From positions 124,001 through 188,000 of the forward strand of contig CACKBL010000003.1 in assembly GCA_902598305.1 (NCBI GenBank): a DNA stretch of 64,000 bases, written 5' to 3'. The notes under the pieces were generated by a model. That model did not search any database, was not told the origin of the DNA, and saw only the letters and a list, made by a program, of their open reading frames with translations. The position numbers and the translations under genes were made by a program. This document shows, piece by piece, positions 54,981-63,062 of the stretch. Numbering within the stretch: position 1 is the first letter of the stretch; each line of letters starts with the position of its first letter. Origin of the DNA: an uncultured Bacteroidota bacterium (GTDB lineage Bacteria > Bacteroidota > Bacteroidia > Flavobacteriales > Flavobacteriaceae).

Positions 54981-56132
54981 TTATTGTGATATGAAACTTG
55001 GTAAATCTTCTATTTTTTCACAGCAGAGTTGATCCATTATTTGTTGAAACTGTTTTTTCAAAATCGAAATAGTATGATTACCACCCTTTGAACCAAGTGC
55101 TGCTGTTCCATACATAAATGGCCTACCCATAAAAACAAATTTTGCTCCCGATGCAAGAGCTCTTGCAATGTCAGGACCGCTTCTAAAACCACTATCTATC
55201 ATTATTTCTGTTTTATTTTTATCTATATGTTTTAGTATTTTAACTAGCGATTTAATTGATGAATTTCCAGCATCAAGTTGTCTACCTCCATGGTTTGATA
55301 CAATAATACCGTCGAAACCAATCTTTACTGCATCCTTTGCATCGCTAACCGATGATACTCCTTTTAAAACTAAATTCCCTTTCCATAGTTCCCTTATGGG
55401 ATTAACTATTTCTGGGTTTATTCTACCAGAAAATGTTTCATCCATAAATTTACCCAATTGACGCATTGACATATTTTTTTTTATGTAGGGGGAAAGATTT
55501 TTAAATCTAGGTTGCCCGTAAATGAGTGTATTAAGGGCCCAATTTGGCTTTCCAAGGATTTGAATTATATTTTTTAAAGTCAGCTTGGGAGGCATTGATA
55601 GCCCTGAAATAATTTCTTTGGCTCTGTAACCAAATGTTGGGACATCTGCTAATAAAACTAAGGTTTTACAACCAGAATCATAAGCTCTTCTTAATATATC
55701 TTTTCTTAGATTTTCATCTTTTGGATTATACAGTTGAAACCAAAAATCACCGTTGGTCAATCTTGCAGTTTTCTCTATATCCATAGTTGTAACTGAACTT
55801 AAGATAAAAGGGATATTATGTTTCAGTGCAGATTTTGCTAAAATTTCAGAAGAGTTAGGCCATATGAGTCCTTGAAGTCCCACTGGGGAAATCCCAAAAG
55901 GTACGTCATATTCAACTCCAAAAAGACTTGTTTTTGTTGAACTAGATTTATAACTCCTCAAATATCTAGGTTCTAAAATAATTTCTTTTAAGTCCTGAAG
56001 GTTTCGATTTAAATTTTCCTCGTTATTGCAACCTCCATCTAAATAGTCGAAAGCAAATTCAGGAATGTTTTGTTTCGCCTTAAGTCTTAATGACTCAACT
56101 GTTGGGTAGTCTCTAATTATATCATTACGCAT
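54981..56132 (-). CDS. FMN-dependent alpha-hydroxy-acid dehydrogenase (LldD-like)
   Basis: A 383-residue TIM-barrel flavoprotein. Family motifs are seen: FAFDYLDGGCNNEENLNRN near the start, PFGISPVGLQGLIWP, WFQLYNPKD, and IIVSNHGGRQLDAGNSS carrying the catalytic His with neighbouring Arg, then IMIDSGFRSGPDIARALASGAKFVFMGRPF. It oxidises L-lactate or another 2-hydroxy acid and passes electrons from FMN to quinone or oxygen. L-lactate dehydrogenase is the commonest flavobacterial identity; glycolate oxidase or mandelate dehydrogenase activity is not excluded. It lies in an apparent operon between PhzF and ManA. Confidence 0.92.
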   Translation of the reverse strand: MRNDIIRDYPTVESLRLKAKQNIPEFAFDYLDGGCNNEENLNRNLQDLKEIILEPRYLRSYKSSSTKTSLFGVEYDVPFGISPVGLQGLIWPNSSEILAKSALKHNIPFILSSVTTMDIEKTARLTNGDFWFQLYNPKDENLRKDILRRAYDSGCKTLVLLADVPTFGYRAKEIISGLSMPPKLTLKNIIQILGKPNWALNTLIYGQPRFKNLSPYIKKNMSMRQLGKFMDETFSGRINPEIVNPIRELWKGNLVLKGVSSVSDAKDAVKIGFDGIIVSNHGGRQLDAGNSSIKSLVKILKHIDKNKTEIMIDSGFRSGPDIARALASGAKFVFMGRPFMYGTAALGSKGGNHTISILKKQFQQIMDQLCCEKIEDLPSFISQ

Positions 56133-56164
56133 TATAATCTTCTTTACAATTGCTTTTAAACATT

Positions 56165-56950
56165 TTATATAAAAATCTTTCCTTTAAGATAGGTTTTTGC
56201 TTTTCCTGAAATTAGAATATGATTTTTGTGTGCTTCACACTCTAATATACCAGTTCTCTCTGAAAGCTGAATACTTTTAAGTTTTTTTTTATTTAATTTT
56301 CTGCTCCAATATGGAATAAGCGAACAGTGTGATGAACCGGTAACTGAATCTTCAAAAATTGATGATTGAGGTGTAAAAAATCTAGAAACAAAATCGCAAT
56401 ATTTACCTGGAGATGTAAATGCAACTCCTCCTGGGTCAATGTTAATTTTATCAAACTCGAACCTGTTAATCTTAATATTTTCAATTTTTAATTGATTATC
56501 ATAAACTAAAATAAAATCTCTGGCTCTCAAAACTTCAATTGGTTTATAGTTGACAGCATTAGCTAAATTTGGAGGAATTATTGTTTTTTTCGGTTCTCTG
56601 AGTGGCAATTCTAGCTGTATACTTCCATTAATAAATTTAGATTTTAAAATTCCGCTTTTGGTATGAAATGAAATTTCGTCATTTGGATGGTTTTGATGCT
56701 GTTTTAAATAGTGTGCTGTTGCCAAAGTTGCATGTCCGCATAAATCCATCTCAACATTTGGAGTAAACCATCTTAGACAAAAATCATTATTTTTTTTTAT
56801 CAAAAAAGCTGTTTCTGATACATTATTCTCCTTAGCAATTTTTATCATAATTTCATCATTTAGCCATTTACTGAGGGGAACAACACATGCAGGATTTCCT
56901 CTAAAAACCTCAGAAGTAAAAGCATCGATTTGATAAATTTCTAGTTCCAA
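56165..56950 (-). CDS. PhzF family isomerase
   Basis: A 261-residue protein of the PhzF/diaminopimelate-epimerase fold. The N-terminal piece QIDAFTSEVFRGNPACVVPL and the conserved NNVSETAFLIKKNN contain the catalytic Glu of the family; DLCGHATLATAHYL is the matching loop of the first domain, and a CDFVSRFFTPQ region with VTGSSHC is the second-domain counterpart. PhzF itself isomerises dihydro-3-hydroxyanthranilate, but most homologues are of unknown substrate. Phenazine genes are not present, so the name describes fold only. First gene of the operon on the minus strand. Confidence 0.9.
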   Translation of the reverse strand: MELEIYQIDAFTSEVFRGNPACVVPLSKWLNDEIMIKIAKENNVSETAFLIKKNNDFCLRWFTPNVEMDLCGHATLATAHYLKQHQNHPNDEISFHTKSGILKSKFINGSIQLELPLREPKKTIIPPNLANAVNYKPIEVLRARDFILVYDNQLKIENIKINRFEFDKINIDPGGVAFTSPGKYCDFVSRFFTPQSSIFEDSVTGSSHCSLIPYWSRKLNKKKLKSIQLSERTGILECEAHKNHILISGKAKTYLKGKIFI

Positions 56951-57000
56951 AAAATAATTTATAAATAAATAAAAAAAATAGTAGTTATATTTTTTTTTAA

Positions 57001-57032
57001 TTGCATAAGTGATTTCAAAATCTTTATTTTTG
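57001..57032 (+). promoter_or_regulatory. Promoter for the 57043 gene
   Basis: TTG at 57001-57003 and TATTTTTG at 57025-57032, spacing 21, fit the Bacteroidetes pattern. The predicted start leaves only a few bases before the ATG at 57043. Confidence 0.45.
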
Positions 57033-57042
57033 TAAAAAAAAT

Positions 57043-57384
57043 ATGAACGCTACAACAGCAAATTTAATAAATTCTATTTCTTTAATAACGGTTGGGCTTT
57101 GGGGATACTTTGACGTTTTGTCTCCTACAGCACTTATTCCTGTTTTGATAGGAGTTTTTTTAATAGCATGCTATAATGGAGTTAAAAATCAAAATAAAAT
57201 TATCTCTCATATTGCCGTACTACTTACTCTTTTAATATTAGTTTCATTGGTTGGGATGAGATTGCCTAAATCAATAAATAAGGGTGGTATTGGTTTGGTA
57301 AGGGTAATAATTATGATTTTGACTTCTTCTTTGTCAATGATTTTTTTCATAAGAAGTTTCATAGCCGCTAGAAAAAGTAAATAA
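57043..57384 (+). CDS. Small multi-pass membrane protein, unknown function
   Basis: A 113-residue protein with about four hydrophobic helices (roughly 10-25, 28-44, 55-71, 84-105) and a basic C-terminus (AARKSK). Asparagine/threonine-rich N-terminus with no signal cleavage site. The helix layout resembles small TMEM14-like bacterial membrane proteins, but this is a resemblance of size and topology only. A promoter-like site lies just upstream and a strong hairpin just downstream, so it appears to be a single-gene transcript. Confidence 0.72.
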   Translation: MNATTANLINSISLITVGLWGYFDVLSPTALIPVLIGVFLIACYNGVKNQNKIISHIAVLLTLLILVSLVGMRLPKSINKGGIGLVRVIIMILTSSLSMIFFIRSFIAARKSK

Positions 57385-57394
57385 AAACTTAAAG

Positions 57395-57417
57395 TCCCGC
57401 ATTAAATTAATGCGGGA
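57395..57417. terminator. Bidirectional terminator hairpin between 57384 gene and tRNA-Phe
   Basis: TCCCGCATTA (57395-57404), loop AAT, TAATGCGGGA (57408-57417). On the minus strand the hairpin follows tRNA-Phe and is succeeded by a T-rich stretch ending in a run of five T, as for an intrinsic terminator; on the plus strand it closes the small membrane-protein gene. Confidence 0.7.
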
Positions 57418-57423
57418 TGAGAG

Positions 57424-57496
57424 TGGTACCTCCAGGAATCGAACCAGGGACACAAGGATTTTCAGTCCTTTGCTCTACCAACTGAGCTAAGGTACC
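57424..57496 (-). tRNA. tRNA-Phe (GAA)
   Basis: On the minus strand, acceptor GGTACCT pairs with AGGTACC, the D-arm is AGCTCAGTTGGTAGAGC, the anticodon loop CTGAAAA gives anticodon GAA (57461-57463 complemented) and the T-arm has GGTTCGATTCC. Discriminator A. CCA is not encoded. Confidence 0.96.
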
Positions 57497-57583
57497 GTTG
57501 TGTTGCAAATATATAATCTCTTTTTTTCTTAGCAAATGTTTTTAAATTTTTAAACTTAAGTGAATTTTAATTTATTTTTAGAT

Positions 57584-58303
57584 ATGAATTTGATTATAGA
57601 TTGTGGAAATACGAACTTAAAATACTTTGTTTTCAAAGACAATATATTATTATTCAAAAATCGTTTTAGATGGGAAGACGAATGGGAATCAATGATCAAA
57701 AAGAATTTTCCCGATATAAAAAATATTCTATTGTCTGATGTTACTGGAAATTATAATAAAGTTGATTTAGAAAAAAACTTCTCAGATAAAAATATTTATG
57801 AAGTAAAAGCTCTTAATTTACCATTTGAGTCAAATTATAATTATAAAGATCTTGGAGATGACAGAATTGGTCTCATAGCAGCAGCAATTGATAAATATCC
57901 TGAAGACGATTGTCTTATAATTGACGCTGGAAGCTGCTTAACATTTGATTTGGTATCATCAAAATCAGTCCACGAAGGCGGACTAATTTCTCCTGGACTT
58001 TTGATTAGATACAAAAGTTTGAATAAATACACTAGTTCACTTCCACTAATTGATTTTGAAGATAAAAAAATGGGGATTGGCAAGGATACCAAAAACTCAA
58101 TACAAAACGGAATTCTCGAAGGATTTATTTTTGAAATAAACGGACAAATAGAAAAGTTTAAAAGAAAAAGACCCAATTTGAAAGTTATTTTAACCGGTGG
58201 GGACTCTAAATACTTGTATAAAAGAATTAAAAATGGCATCTTTGCCGAGCAAGAATTTTTAGCATCAGGGTTAAATAACTTATTGAAATGCAACAATCTA
58301 TAA
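57584..58303 (+). CDS. coaX: Type III pantothenate kinase CoaX
   Basis: About 239 residues from ATG 57584; the frame is open to GTG 57560, but the later start gives the usual MNLIIDCGNTNLKYFVF opening, with the ASKHA phosphate-1 motif. DDRIGLIAAAI and LIIDAGSCLTFDLV follow as phosphate-2 and adenosine regions, then a GGLISPGL turn and LTGGDSKYL. It phosphorylates pantothenate, the first step of coenzyme A synthesis, without feedback by CoA. It overlaps the next gene by 16 bases and leads the envelope operon. Confidence 0.93.
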   Translation: MNLIIDCGNTNLKYFVFKDNILLFKNRFRWEDEWESMIKKNFPDIKNILLSDVTGNYNKVDLEKNFSDKNIYEVKALNLPFESNYNYKDLGDDRIGLIAAAIDKYPEDDCLIIDAGSCLTFDLVSSKSVHEGGLISPGLLIRYKSLNKYTSSLPLIDFEDKKMGIGKDTKNSIQNGILEGFIFEINGQIEKFKRKRPNLKVILTGGDSKYLYKRIKNGIFAEQEFLASGLNNLLKCNNL

Positions 58304-59589
58304 TTTTAATTCGTTTAAAATTAATTATATTTTTATTTTTTTTAAAGTTTACACTAGCGCAAAATAGTACGGCTTCTCCATATTCTCTAGGGGGATTAGG
58401 AGATGTAACTTTCAAGGGAAATGTTATAAACAGAATGATGGGAGGTGTTAGTGTTTTTTCAGATTCAATACATGCTAATCTAAATAATCCTGCAAGTTTA
58501 GCAGAATTAAAACTGACTACCTTTTCGGTGGGCATTCATTATAAAAATACTCAAATAGCTTCGAGTGATTCAAGGGACAATTCTAGAACAGGATCCCTTG
58601 ATTATATTGCTGTTTCAATTCCAACGAAGTTTTTTTCATTTAGTTTTGGAATTATCCCATATTCATCAGTTGGATATCGATTACAAGCCAATGATTTATC
58701 GAATCAAGATGAACTTATAATTTCTCGATACGAAGGAAGAGGAGGTACAAATAAATCATTTTTCACCGTAGGATTTAAACTATTAAAATTTATAAGTTTA
58801 GGTGGAACTATAAATTACAATTTTGGAAAAATTACAACCCAGGCTTCAAATCAAAATGAAAATGTAGATTTTGGTACTTTTTTAACTAGTGAGTCTTCCT
58901 TGTCTGGACTTGATTATGAAATAGGAACTCATCTTAAATTCAATGTGTCAAAAAAAATTATCCTTGAAAGCTTTTTGACATATAAACCTGAAAATAAACT
59001 CAATTCAAGAAACAAAAGAGTCTATTTTACTCGTTCATTACAGAGTCAAAACATTGGTGATTTCAAGGAAGTTGACTTGGCCTCAACTGACTTAGATTTG
59101 ATAAAATTGAGAATTGGACAAAGTTACAAGTACGGTCTCAGTGTTAGTAAAGACAAAAAATGGTTTCTAGGGACTCAATATTCCTTTGCTCAATCTGAAA
59201 ACTTCAAAAATGAGTTTTTTAATCAAGGAAATATATCTTACGAAAATGCAAATTCAGTTTCATTTGGAGGATTTTTAATTCCTGACTATAGTTCAATAAC
59301 TGACTATTGGAAAAGAATAGTTTACCGAATAGGATTTAGAAGTGAAAATACTGGTATAAAAATTGATAATAGTCTTTTAAAAGAAAAAGTTTATTCGATT
59401 GGAGCGAGCTTTCCTTTGGGAGGATTTTATAGTGCGAATAATGTATCAGGATTTTCAAACTTGAATGTGGGTTTTGAATTTGGTTCAAGGGGTATAAATT
59501 CAGAAAGTCTTGTGAAGGAAAGTTTTTGGGCTTTAAGAATTGGATTATCTTTGAACGATTTATGGTTTATTAAAAGAAAGTATAATTAG
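58288..59589 (+). CDS. Outer-membrane beta-barrel protein, FadL/OmpP1-like layout
   Basis: A 433-residue barrel protein. After a short N-terminus, the signal LKLIIFLFFLKFTLAQN is followed by SPYSLGGLGDV and LNNPASLAEL, features of Bacteroidetes barrel proteins near the start of the mature chain. Many alternating strands end in a C-terminal LWFIKRKYN-type strand. It follows coaX with a 16-base overlap and precedes a TPR protein. A role in envelope biogenesis is implied by the LptC neighbourhood; a substrate is not known. Confidence 0.78.
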   Translation: MQQSIILIRLKLIIFLFFLKFTLAQNSTASPYSLGGLGDVTFKGNVINRMMGGVSVFSDSIHANLNNPASLAELKLTTFSVGIHYKNTQIASSDSRDNSRTGSLDYIAVSIPTKFFSFSFGIIPYSSVGYRLQANDLSNQDELIISRYEGRGGTNKSFFTVGFKLLKFISLGGTINYNFGKITTQASNQNENVDFGTFLTSESSLSGLDYEIGTHLKFNVSKKIILESFLTYKPENKLNSRNKRVYFTRSLQSQNIGDFKEVDLASTDLDLIKLRIGQSYKYGLSVSKDKKWFLGTQYSFAQSENFKNEFFNQGNISYENANSVSFGGFLIPDYSSITDYWKRIVYRIGFRSENTGIKIDNSLLKEKVYSIGASFPLGGFYSANNVSGFSNLNVGFEFGSRGINSESLVKESFWALRIGLSLNDLWFIKRKYN

Positions 59590-59591
59590 AA

Positions 59592-60980
59592 ATGAAAAGA
59601 AGAACATATTTTATTTTTTTGTTGTCCCTGATTTTAGGGGGTAACTTAATTGCACAAAATAGCGATGAATGTGCACAGAATCTGTCAATTTTTGCAGAAA
59701 ATGCGAAAGTAAAAAATTATGAAGCGGCGTATGACCCATGGAGCTCTGTGAGAAAGGAGTGCCCTGATTTAAACATTGCTATATACGCTTATGGAGAAAG
59801 GATACTTAAAGACAGACTAAAAAAAAGTCAAGAATCCGAAAAAACAGAGCGTGAAAGAGATTTACTTAATCTGTATGACGATTGGGTCAAGTATTTTCCG
59901 ACTAAAAAAGGCAGAAATGATATTGGGAATATATTGTCAGCAAAAGCTCAAACTATGATTGATTTTAAAATTGGTAATAACACTGAAATATATTCAATTT
60001 TTGATGACGCATTCAAAAAAGATATTCAAAGTTTTTCGAATCCAAAACGACTATACAGCTATTTTAAATCATTTTATGAAATTTATAAATCTGAAAATTT
60101 GAATATATCTACTGAACAATTATTTGATAAGTATGAAGAGGTGTCAGAAAAGTTTGAAGTTGAAGGTGTAAAGATTTCAAAAAATTTGGATAAAATCTTA
60201 AAAAAAGAGTCTGCGGGGGAGGCCCTGACGACACGAGATTTAAAGCTCAGAAAAGTTTATGATTCATATTCTAATGCTATTGCTGTATCATTAAAAAGTT
60301 TGGACGCTATAATGAGCAAAGAATCAAGTTGCGACAACTTAATTTTACTGTATGAAAGAAATTTCAATGAAAATAAAGGCAACCTCGTTTGGTTAAAAAG
60401 GGCAACTGCTAGAATGTATGCTAAGGATTGTTCAAGCAGTCAGCTTTTTGTTCAATTAGTTGAAGCAATGTACGGTATCGAACCCTCGGCTGACTCGGCA
60501 TATTACTTAGGGTCACTCAATGACAAAAATGGGAAAGATGAACAAGCTGTAGCGTATTGGGAAGAGTCTCTTGAGTTAGAAACTGACCCTTATAAAAAAG
60601 CAAAAATATTGTACAAAATCGCATTAAAATTTAAAGAAAAGGGAAGGAAGTTAACAGCACGAAATTATGCTAGAAAAGCATTAAATTTTCAACCATCTTT
60701 AGGTAAGGCATATCTTATGATTGCTAATCTATATGCAAATAGTGCTAATAATTGCGGTAAAACACAGTTTGACAAAAGAGCAGTATATTGGCTTGCTGCA
60801 AATACGGCTAAAAAAGCTGCAAGGGTAGATGCTTCGATTAAAAAAGCTGCACTTAAAACAGCTGCAAGTTATAATGGAAGGGCCCCTTCTAAAACCGATA
60901 TTTTTACAGAAGGAATGGAAGGAAAGGTGATTCAGTTTTCATGTTGGATTAACGATAAAGTTAAGGTACCTAAATTATAA
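59592..60980 (+). CDS. TPR-repeat periplasmic protein
   Basis: A 462-residue protein with signal FIFLLSLILGGNLIAQN. The mature part is helical, with TPR-like stretches: NEAAYDPWSSVRKECPD-type opening (here KNYEAAYDPWSSV), SAYYLGSLNDKNGKDEQAVAYWEESLEL and KAKILYKIALKFKEKGRKL, then NYARKALNFQPSLGKAYLMIANLYA. A late Cys pair (NNCGKT, FSCW) may form a disulfide. It is in the envelope operon two bases after the barrel gene and before lptC. Related proteins are common in Flavobacteria beside lptC; role unknown. Confidence 0.82.
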   Translation: MKRRTYFIFLLSLILGGNLIAQNSDECAQNLSIFAENAKVKNYEAAYDPWSSVRKECPDLNIAIYAYGERILKDRLKKSQESEKTERERDLLNLYDDWVKYFPTKKGRNDIGNILSAKAQTMIDFKIGNNTEIYSIFDDAFKKDIQSFSNPKRLYSYFKSFYEIYKSENLNISTEQLFDKYEEVSEKFEVEGVKISKNLDKILKKESAGEALTTRDLKLRKVYDSYSNAIAVSLKSLDAIMSKESSCDNLILLYERNFNENKGNLVWLKRATARMYAKDCSSSQLFVQLVEAMYGIEPSADSAYYLGSLNDKNGKDEQAVAYWEESLELETDPYKKAKILYKIALKFKEKGRKLTARNYARKALNFQPSLGKAYLMIANLYANSANNCGKTQFDKRAVYWLAANTAKKAARVDASIKKAALKTAASYNGRAPSKTDIFTEGMEGKVIQFSCWINDKVKVPKL

Positions 60981-61532
60981 GTGAAAGTTTATAACTTTAA
61001 ATATCAATTCTTATATCTCGCATTGATTATAAATTTTGCATACTCATGTTCAAACTGGGAAAAGCCTGAATTAAAAAGGAGTTCCGTTATTGATCCATTA
61101 GCGACATCTTTTCAAATAAGAATGGTTTACACAGATTCATTAAAAATTAATTCTATTTTGACAGCACCCAAACACGAAGATTATAAAAATCTATTTTTTA
61201 AATATTCAATTTTTCCTGATGGTTTAAAACTTGTTTTTTATGATAGTTTTGGTTGTCCCAGTACAGTTGAAGCTGACTACGGAACAATATATAAAGATAC
61301 CTCAATTTTAGATTTAGTCGGAAATGTTAAAATTTTATCCAGCGAGGGGGATTATCTTGAAACTAGTCAATTATATTGGGATGCCGAATCAGATTGGTTT
61401 TTTACTAATAAAAATTTTAAATTTTGGAATTCCGATTATGATGTGTCTGCGAAGAGACTAGACGCAAACAAACAGTTTACAAAGTTTAACACAGGAAGAT
61501 TAACAGGCACAGTGAGTGTTCAGGAAAAATAA
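60981..61532 (+). CDS. lptC: LptC-like LPS export periplasmic protein
   Basis: A 183-residue protein that starts at GTG 60981, directly after the upstream stop. The N-terminus is a lipoprotein-like signal (LALIINFAYSC). The body has the OstA-type beta-jellyroll rhythm: VEADYGTIYKDTSILDLVGNVKILS, YLETSQLYWDAESDWFFTN and SAKRLDANKQFTKF. LptC links the inner-membrane LptBFG ABC exporter to LptA during lipopolysaccharide transport. Context with other envelope genes agrees. Length is normal for Bacteroidetes. Confidence 0.88.
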   Translation: MKVYNFKYQFLYLALIINFAYSCSNWEKPELKRSSVIDPLATSFQIRMVYTDSLKINSILTAPKHEDYKNLFFKYSIFPDGLKLVFYDSFGCPSTVEADYGTIYKDTSILDLVGNVKILSSEGDYLETSQLYWDAESDWFFTNKNFKFWNSDYDVSAKRLDANKQFTKFNTGRLTGTVSVQEK

Positions 61533-61534
61533 AC

Positions 61535-61720
61535 ATGATTAAATATCGAATATCAGAATTAATTTATTTAGTTATATCCATAATATCTCTAAGAGAAACA
61601 TATATATTGTGGAGTTTGAATCCCAAAAAATCTTACTTATTTCTTGGTTTTTTTATTGTTTCTATATTTATGTTTTTTTTTAGAAGATCGATTAGAAAAA
61701 AAATAAATAATGATTCTTAG
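61535..61720 (+). CDS. Small two-helix membrane protein in lptC operon
   Basis: A 61-residue protein with two hydrophobic helices (about 8-27 and 33-51) and a basic tail RRSIRKKINNDS. It lies two bases after lptC and abuts the ATG of the CNNM gene, so it is tightly embedded in the operon. The family is unnamed; similar short proteins between lptC and hemolysin-type genes are familiar from Flavobacteria. Role unknown. Confidence 0.72.
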   Translation: MIKYRISELIYLVISIISLRETYILWSLNPKKSYLFLGFFIVSIFMFFFRRSIRKKINNDS

Positions 61721-62989
61721 ATGAGTATAGATGACGCTGTAATCATAGTTTGTTTAATTATGTCTGCTTTTTTCTCGGGGATGGAAATAGCATTCATTTC
61801 ATGTAATAGAGTTTTTTTAGAAATTGAAAAAAATAAAAAAGGAATAATAGGCAAGGTTTTAAAATACCTAACGTCTAGGCCTTCAAAATTTATAACTGCT
61901 ATGTTAGTTGGTAATAATTTTTGTCTTGTTATTTACGGAATTTTTATGGGAGACAAAATTGTAGAAATCTTATTTTCTGATTTGAAAACTGGACCTTTAC
62001 CTCTAAACATATTATTCATTCAAACTCTTATTTCAACTTTTATAATATTAATTACTGCTGAATTCCTTCCAAAGGTTTTCTTTCAATTATATGCTAATCA
62101 AATGGTGAAGTTTTTTGCTCTTCCCAGCTCTTTTTTTTACACATTATTTATGCCAATTTCTTTCCTAATTTTGAGGATTACGGACAACTTTTTGAAATTT
62201 TTTTCAAATTCCAAATCCGAGAAAATTCAATTAACATTTTCAAAAAATGAGTTAGGCGAATATATTGAAGAACAAGTTGAAGCCGTAGAAAATAAAGATC
62301 AACTTGACTCAGAAATAGAATTTTTCCAAAATGCTCTAGAATTTTCTGAAACAAAAGTAAGAGAGGTTATGATTCCTAGGGCTGAAATAATTGGTATTAA
62401 CAAATCTGAAAGAATTATAGAACTATCTTCCCTTTTTAAGTCTACCGGATACTCAAAAATTCCTGTATATGACGAAAATATTGATGACATAATTGGTTTC
62501 GTTCATGCTTTTGAAATGCTTAAAAAACCAAATTCAATTTCTGAAATTTTACTTCCAATTGAATATGTTCATGAACCAAATTTAATAACAGACGTATTAA
62601 AAAAATTAACGAGAAAAAGAAAGACCATTGCAGTAGTTTTAGATGAATATGGTGGGACTGCTGGATTACTAACAGTTGAGGACATAGTTGAAGAATTGTT
62701 TGGAGAAATTGAGGATGAATACGACATCATAGAGCACTACGAAAAAAAGATTAATGATAATTCCTTTGAACTTTCAGCAAGACTAGAAATTGATTATTTA
62801 ATTAGAAAATATAAATTGGATTTACCTCAAGACGAAAATTATGAAACTCTTGGCGGATTAATTTTCCATATGACTGGAGAAATTCCCAAAAAGGATACAA
62901 CTTTATCAATAAATAATTTGGAAATAAAGGTTGTTAGTGTTTTATCAAATAAAATTGAAAAAGTTGCTATTAAAAAAGTAACTTTTTGA
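61721..62989 (+). CDS. CNNM/CorC-HlyC family membrane protein (hemolysin family)
   Basis: A 422-residue protein with an N-terminal DUF21 membrane domain (about 1-190; AFFSGMEIAFISCNR motif, then FITAMLVGNN and EFLPKVFFQLYA), paired CBS domains (about 210-340: VREVMIPRAEIIGI, GYSKIPVYDENIDDIIGFVHA, VVLDEYGGTAGLLTVEDIVEELFGEI) and a C-terminal CorC_HlyC domain. Family members are linked to Mg2+/Co2+ transport or efflux. It is co-transcribed with lptC and a small protein, directly upstream of ppiD. Confidence 0.93.
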   Translation: MSIDDAVIIVCLIMSAFFSGMEIAFISCNRVFLEIEKNKKGIIGKVLKYLTSRPSKFITAMLVGNNFCLVIYGIFMGDKIVEILFSDLKTGPLPLNILFIQTLISTFIILITAEFLPKVFFQLYANQMVKFFALPSSFFYTLFMPISFLILRITDNFLKFFSNSKSEKIQLTFSKNELGEYIEEQVEAVENKDQLDSEIEFFQNALEFSETKVREVMIPRAEIIGINKSERIIELSSLFKSTGYSKIPVYDENIDDIIGFVHAFEMLKKPNSISEILLPIEYVHEPNLITDVLKKLTRKRKTIAVVLDEYGGTAGLLTVEDIVEELFGEIEDEYDIIEHYEKKINDNSFELSARLEIDYLIRKYKLDLPQDENYETLGGLIFHMTGEIPKKDTTLSINNLEIKVVSVLSNKIEKVAIKKVTF

Positions 62990-63062
62990 TTTTCAAACAA
63001 AATAGGTTTCACATTTTATATTTAGTTAAGAAATTGTAAATTCGTGACGTTAAATTTAAAGA

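Noticed and set aside
56165-56950. Phenazine biosynthesis
   Set aside because: Only a PhzF-fold protein is present; no other phz gene was seen, and most PhzF homologues act elsewhere.
57841-58296. 151-codon minus-strand frame
   Set aside because: It lies wholly antisense to coaX, which has clear family motifs; no independent features are seen.
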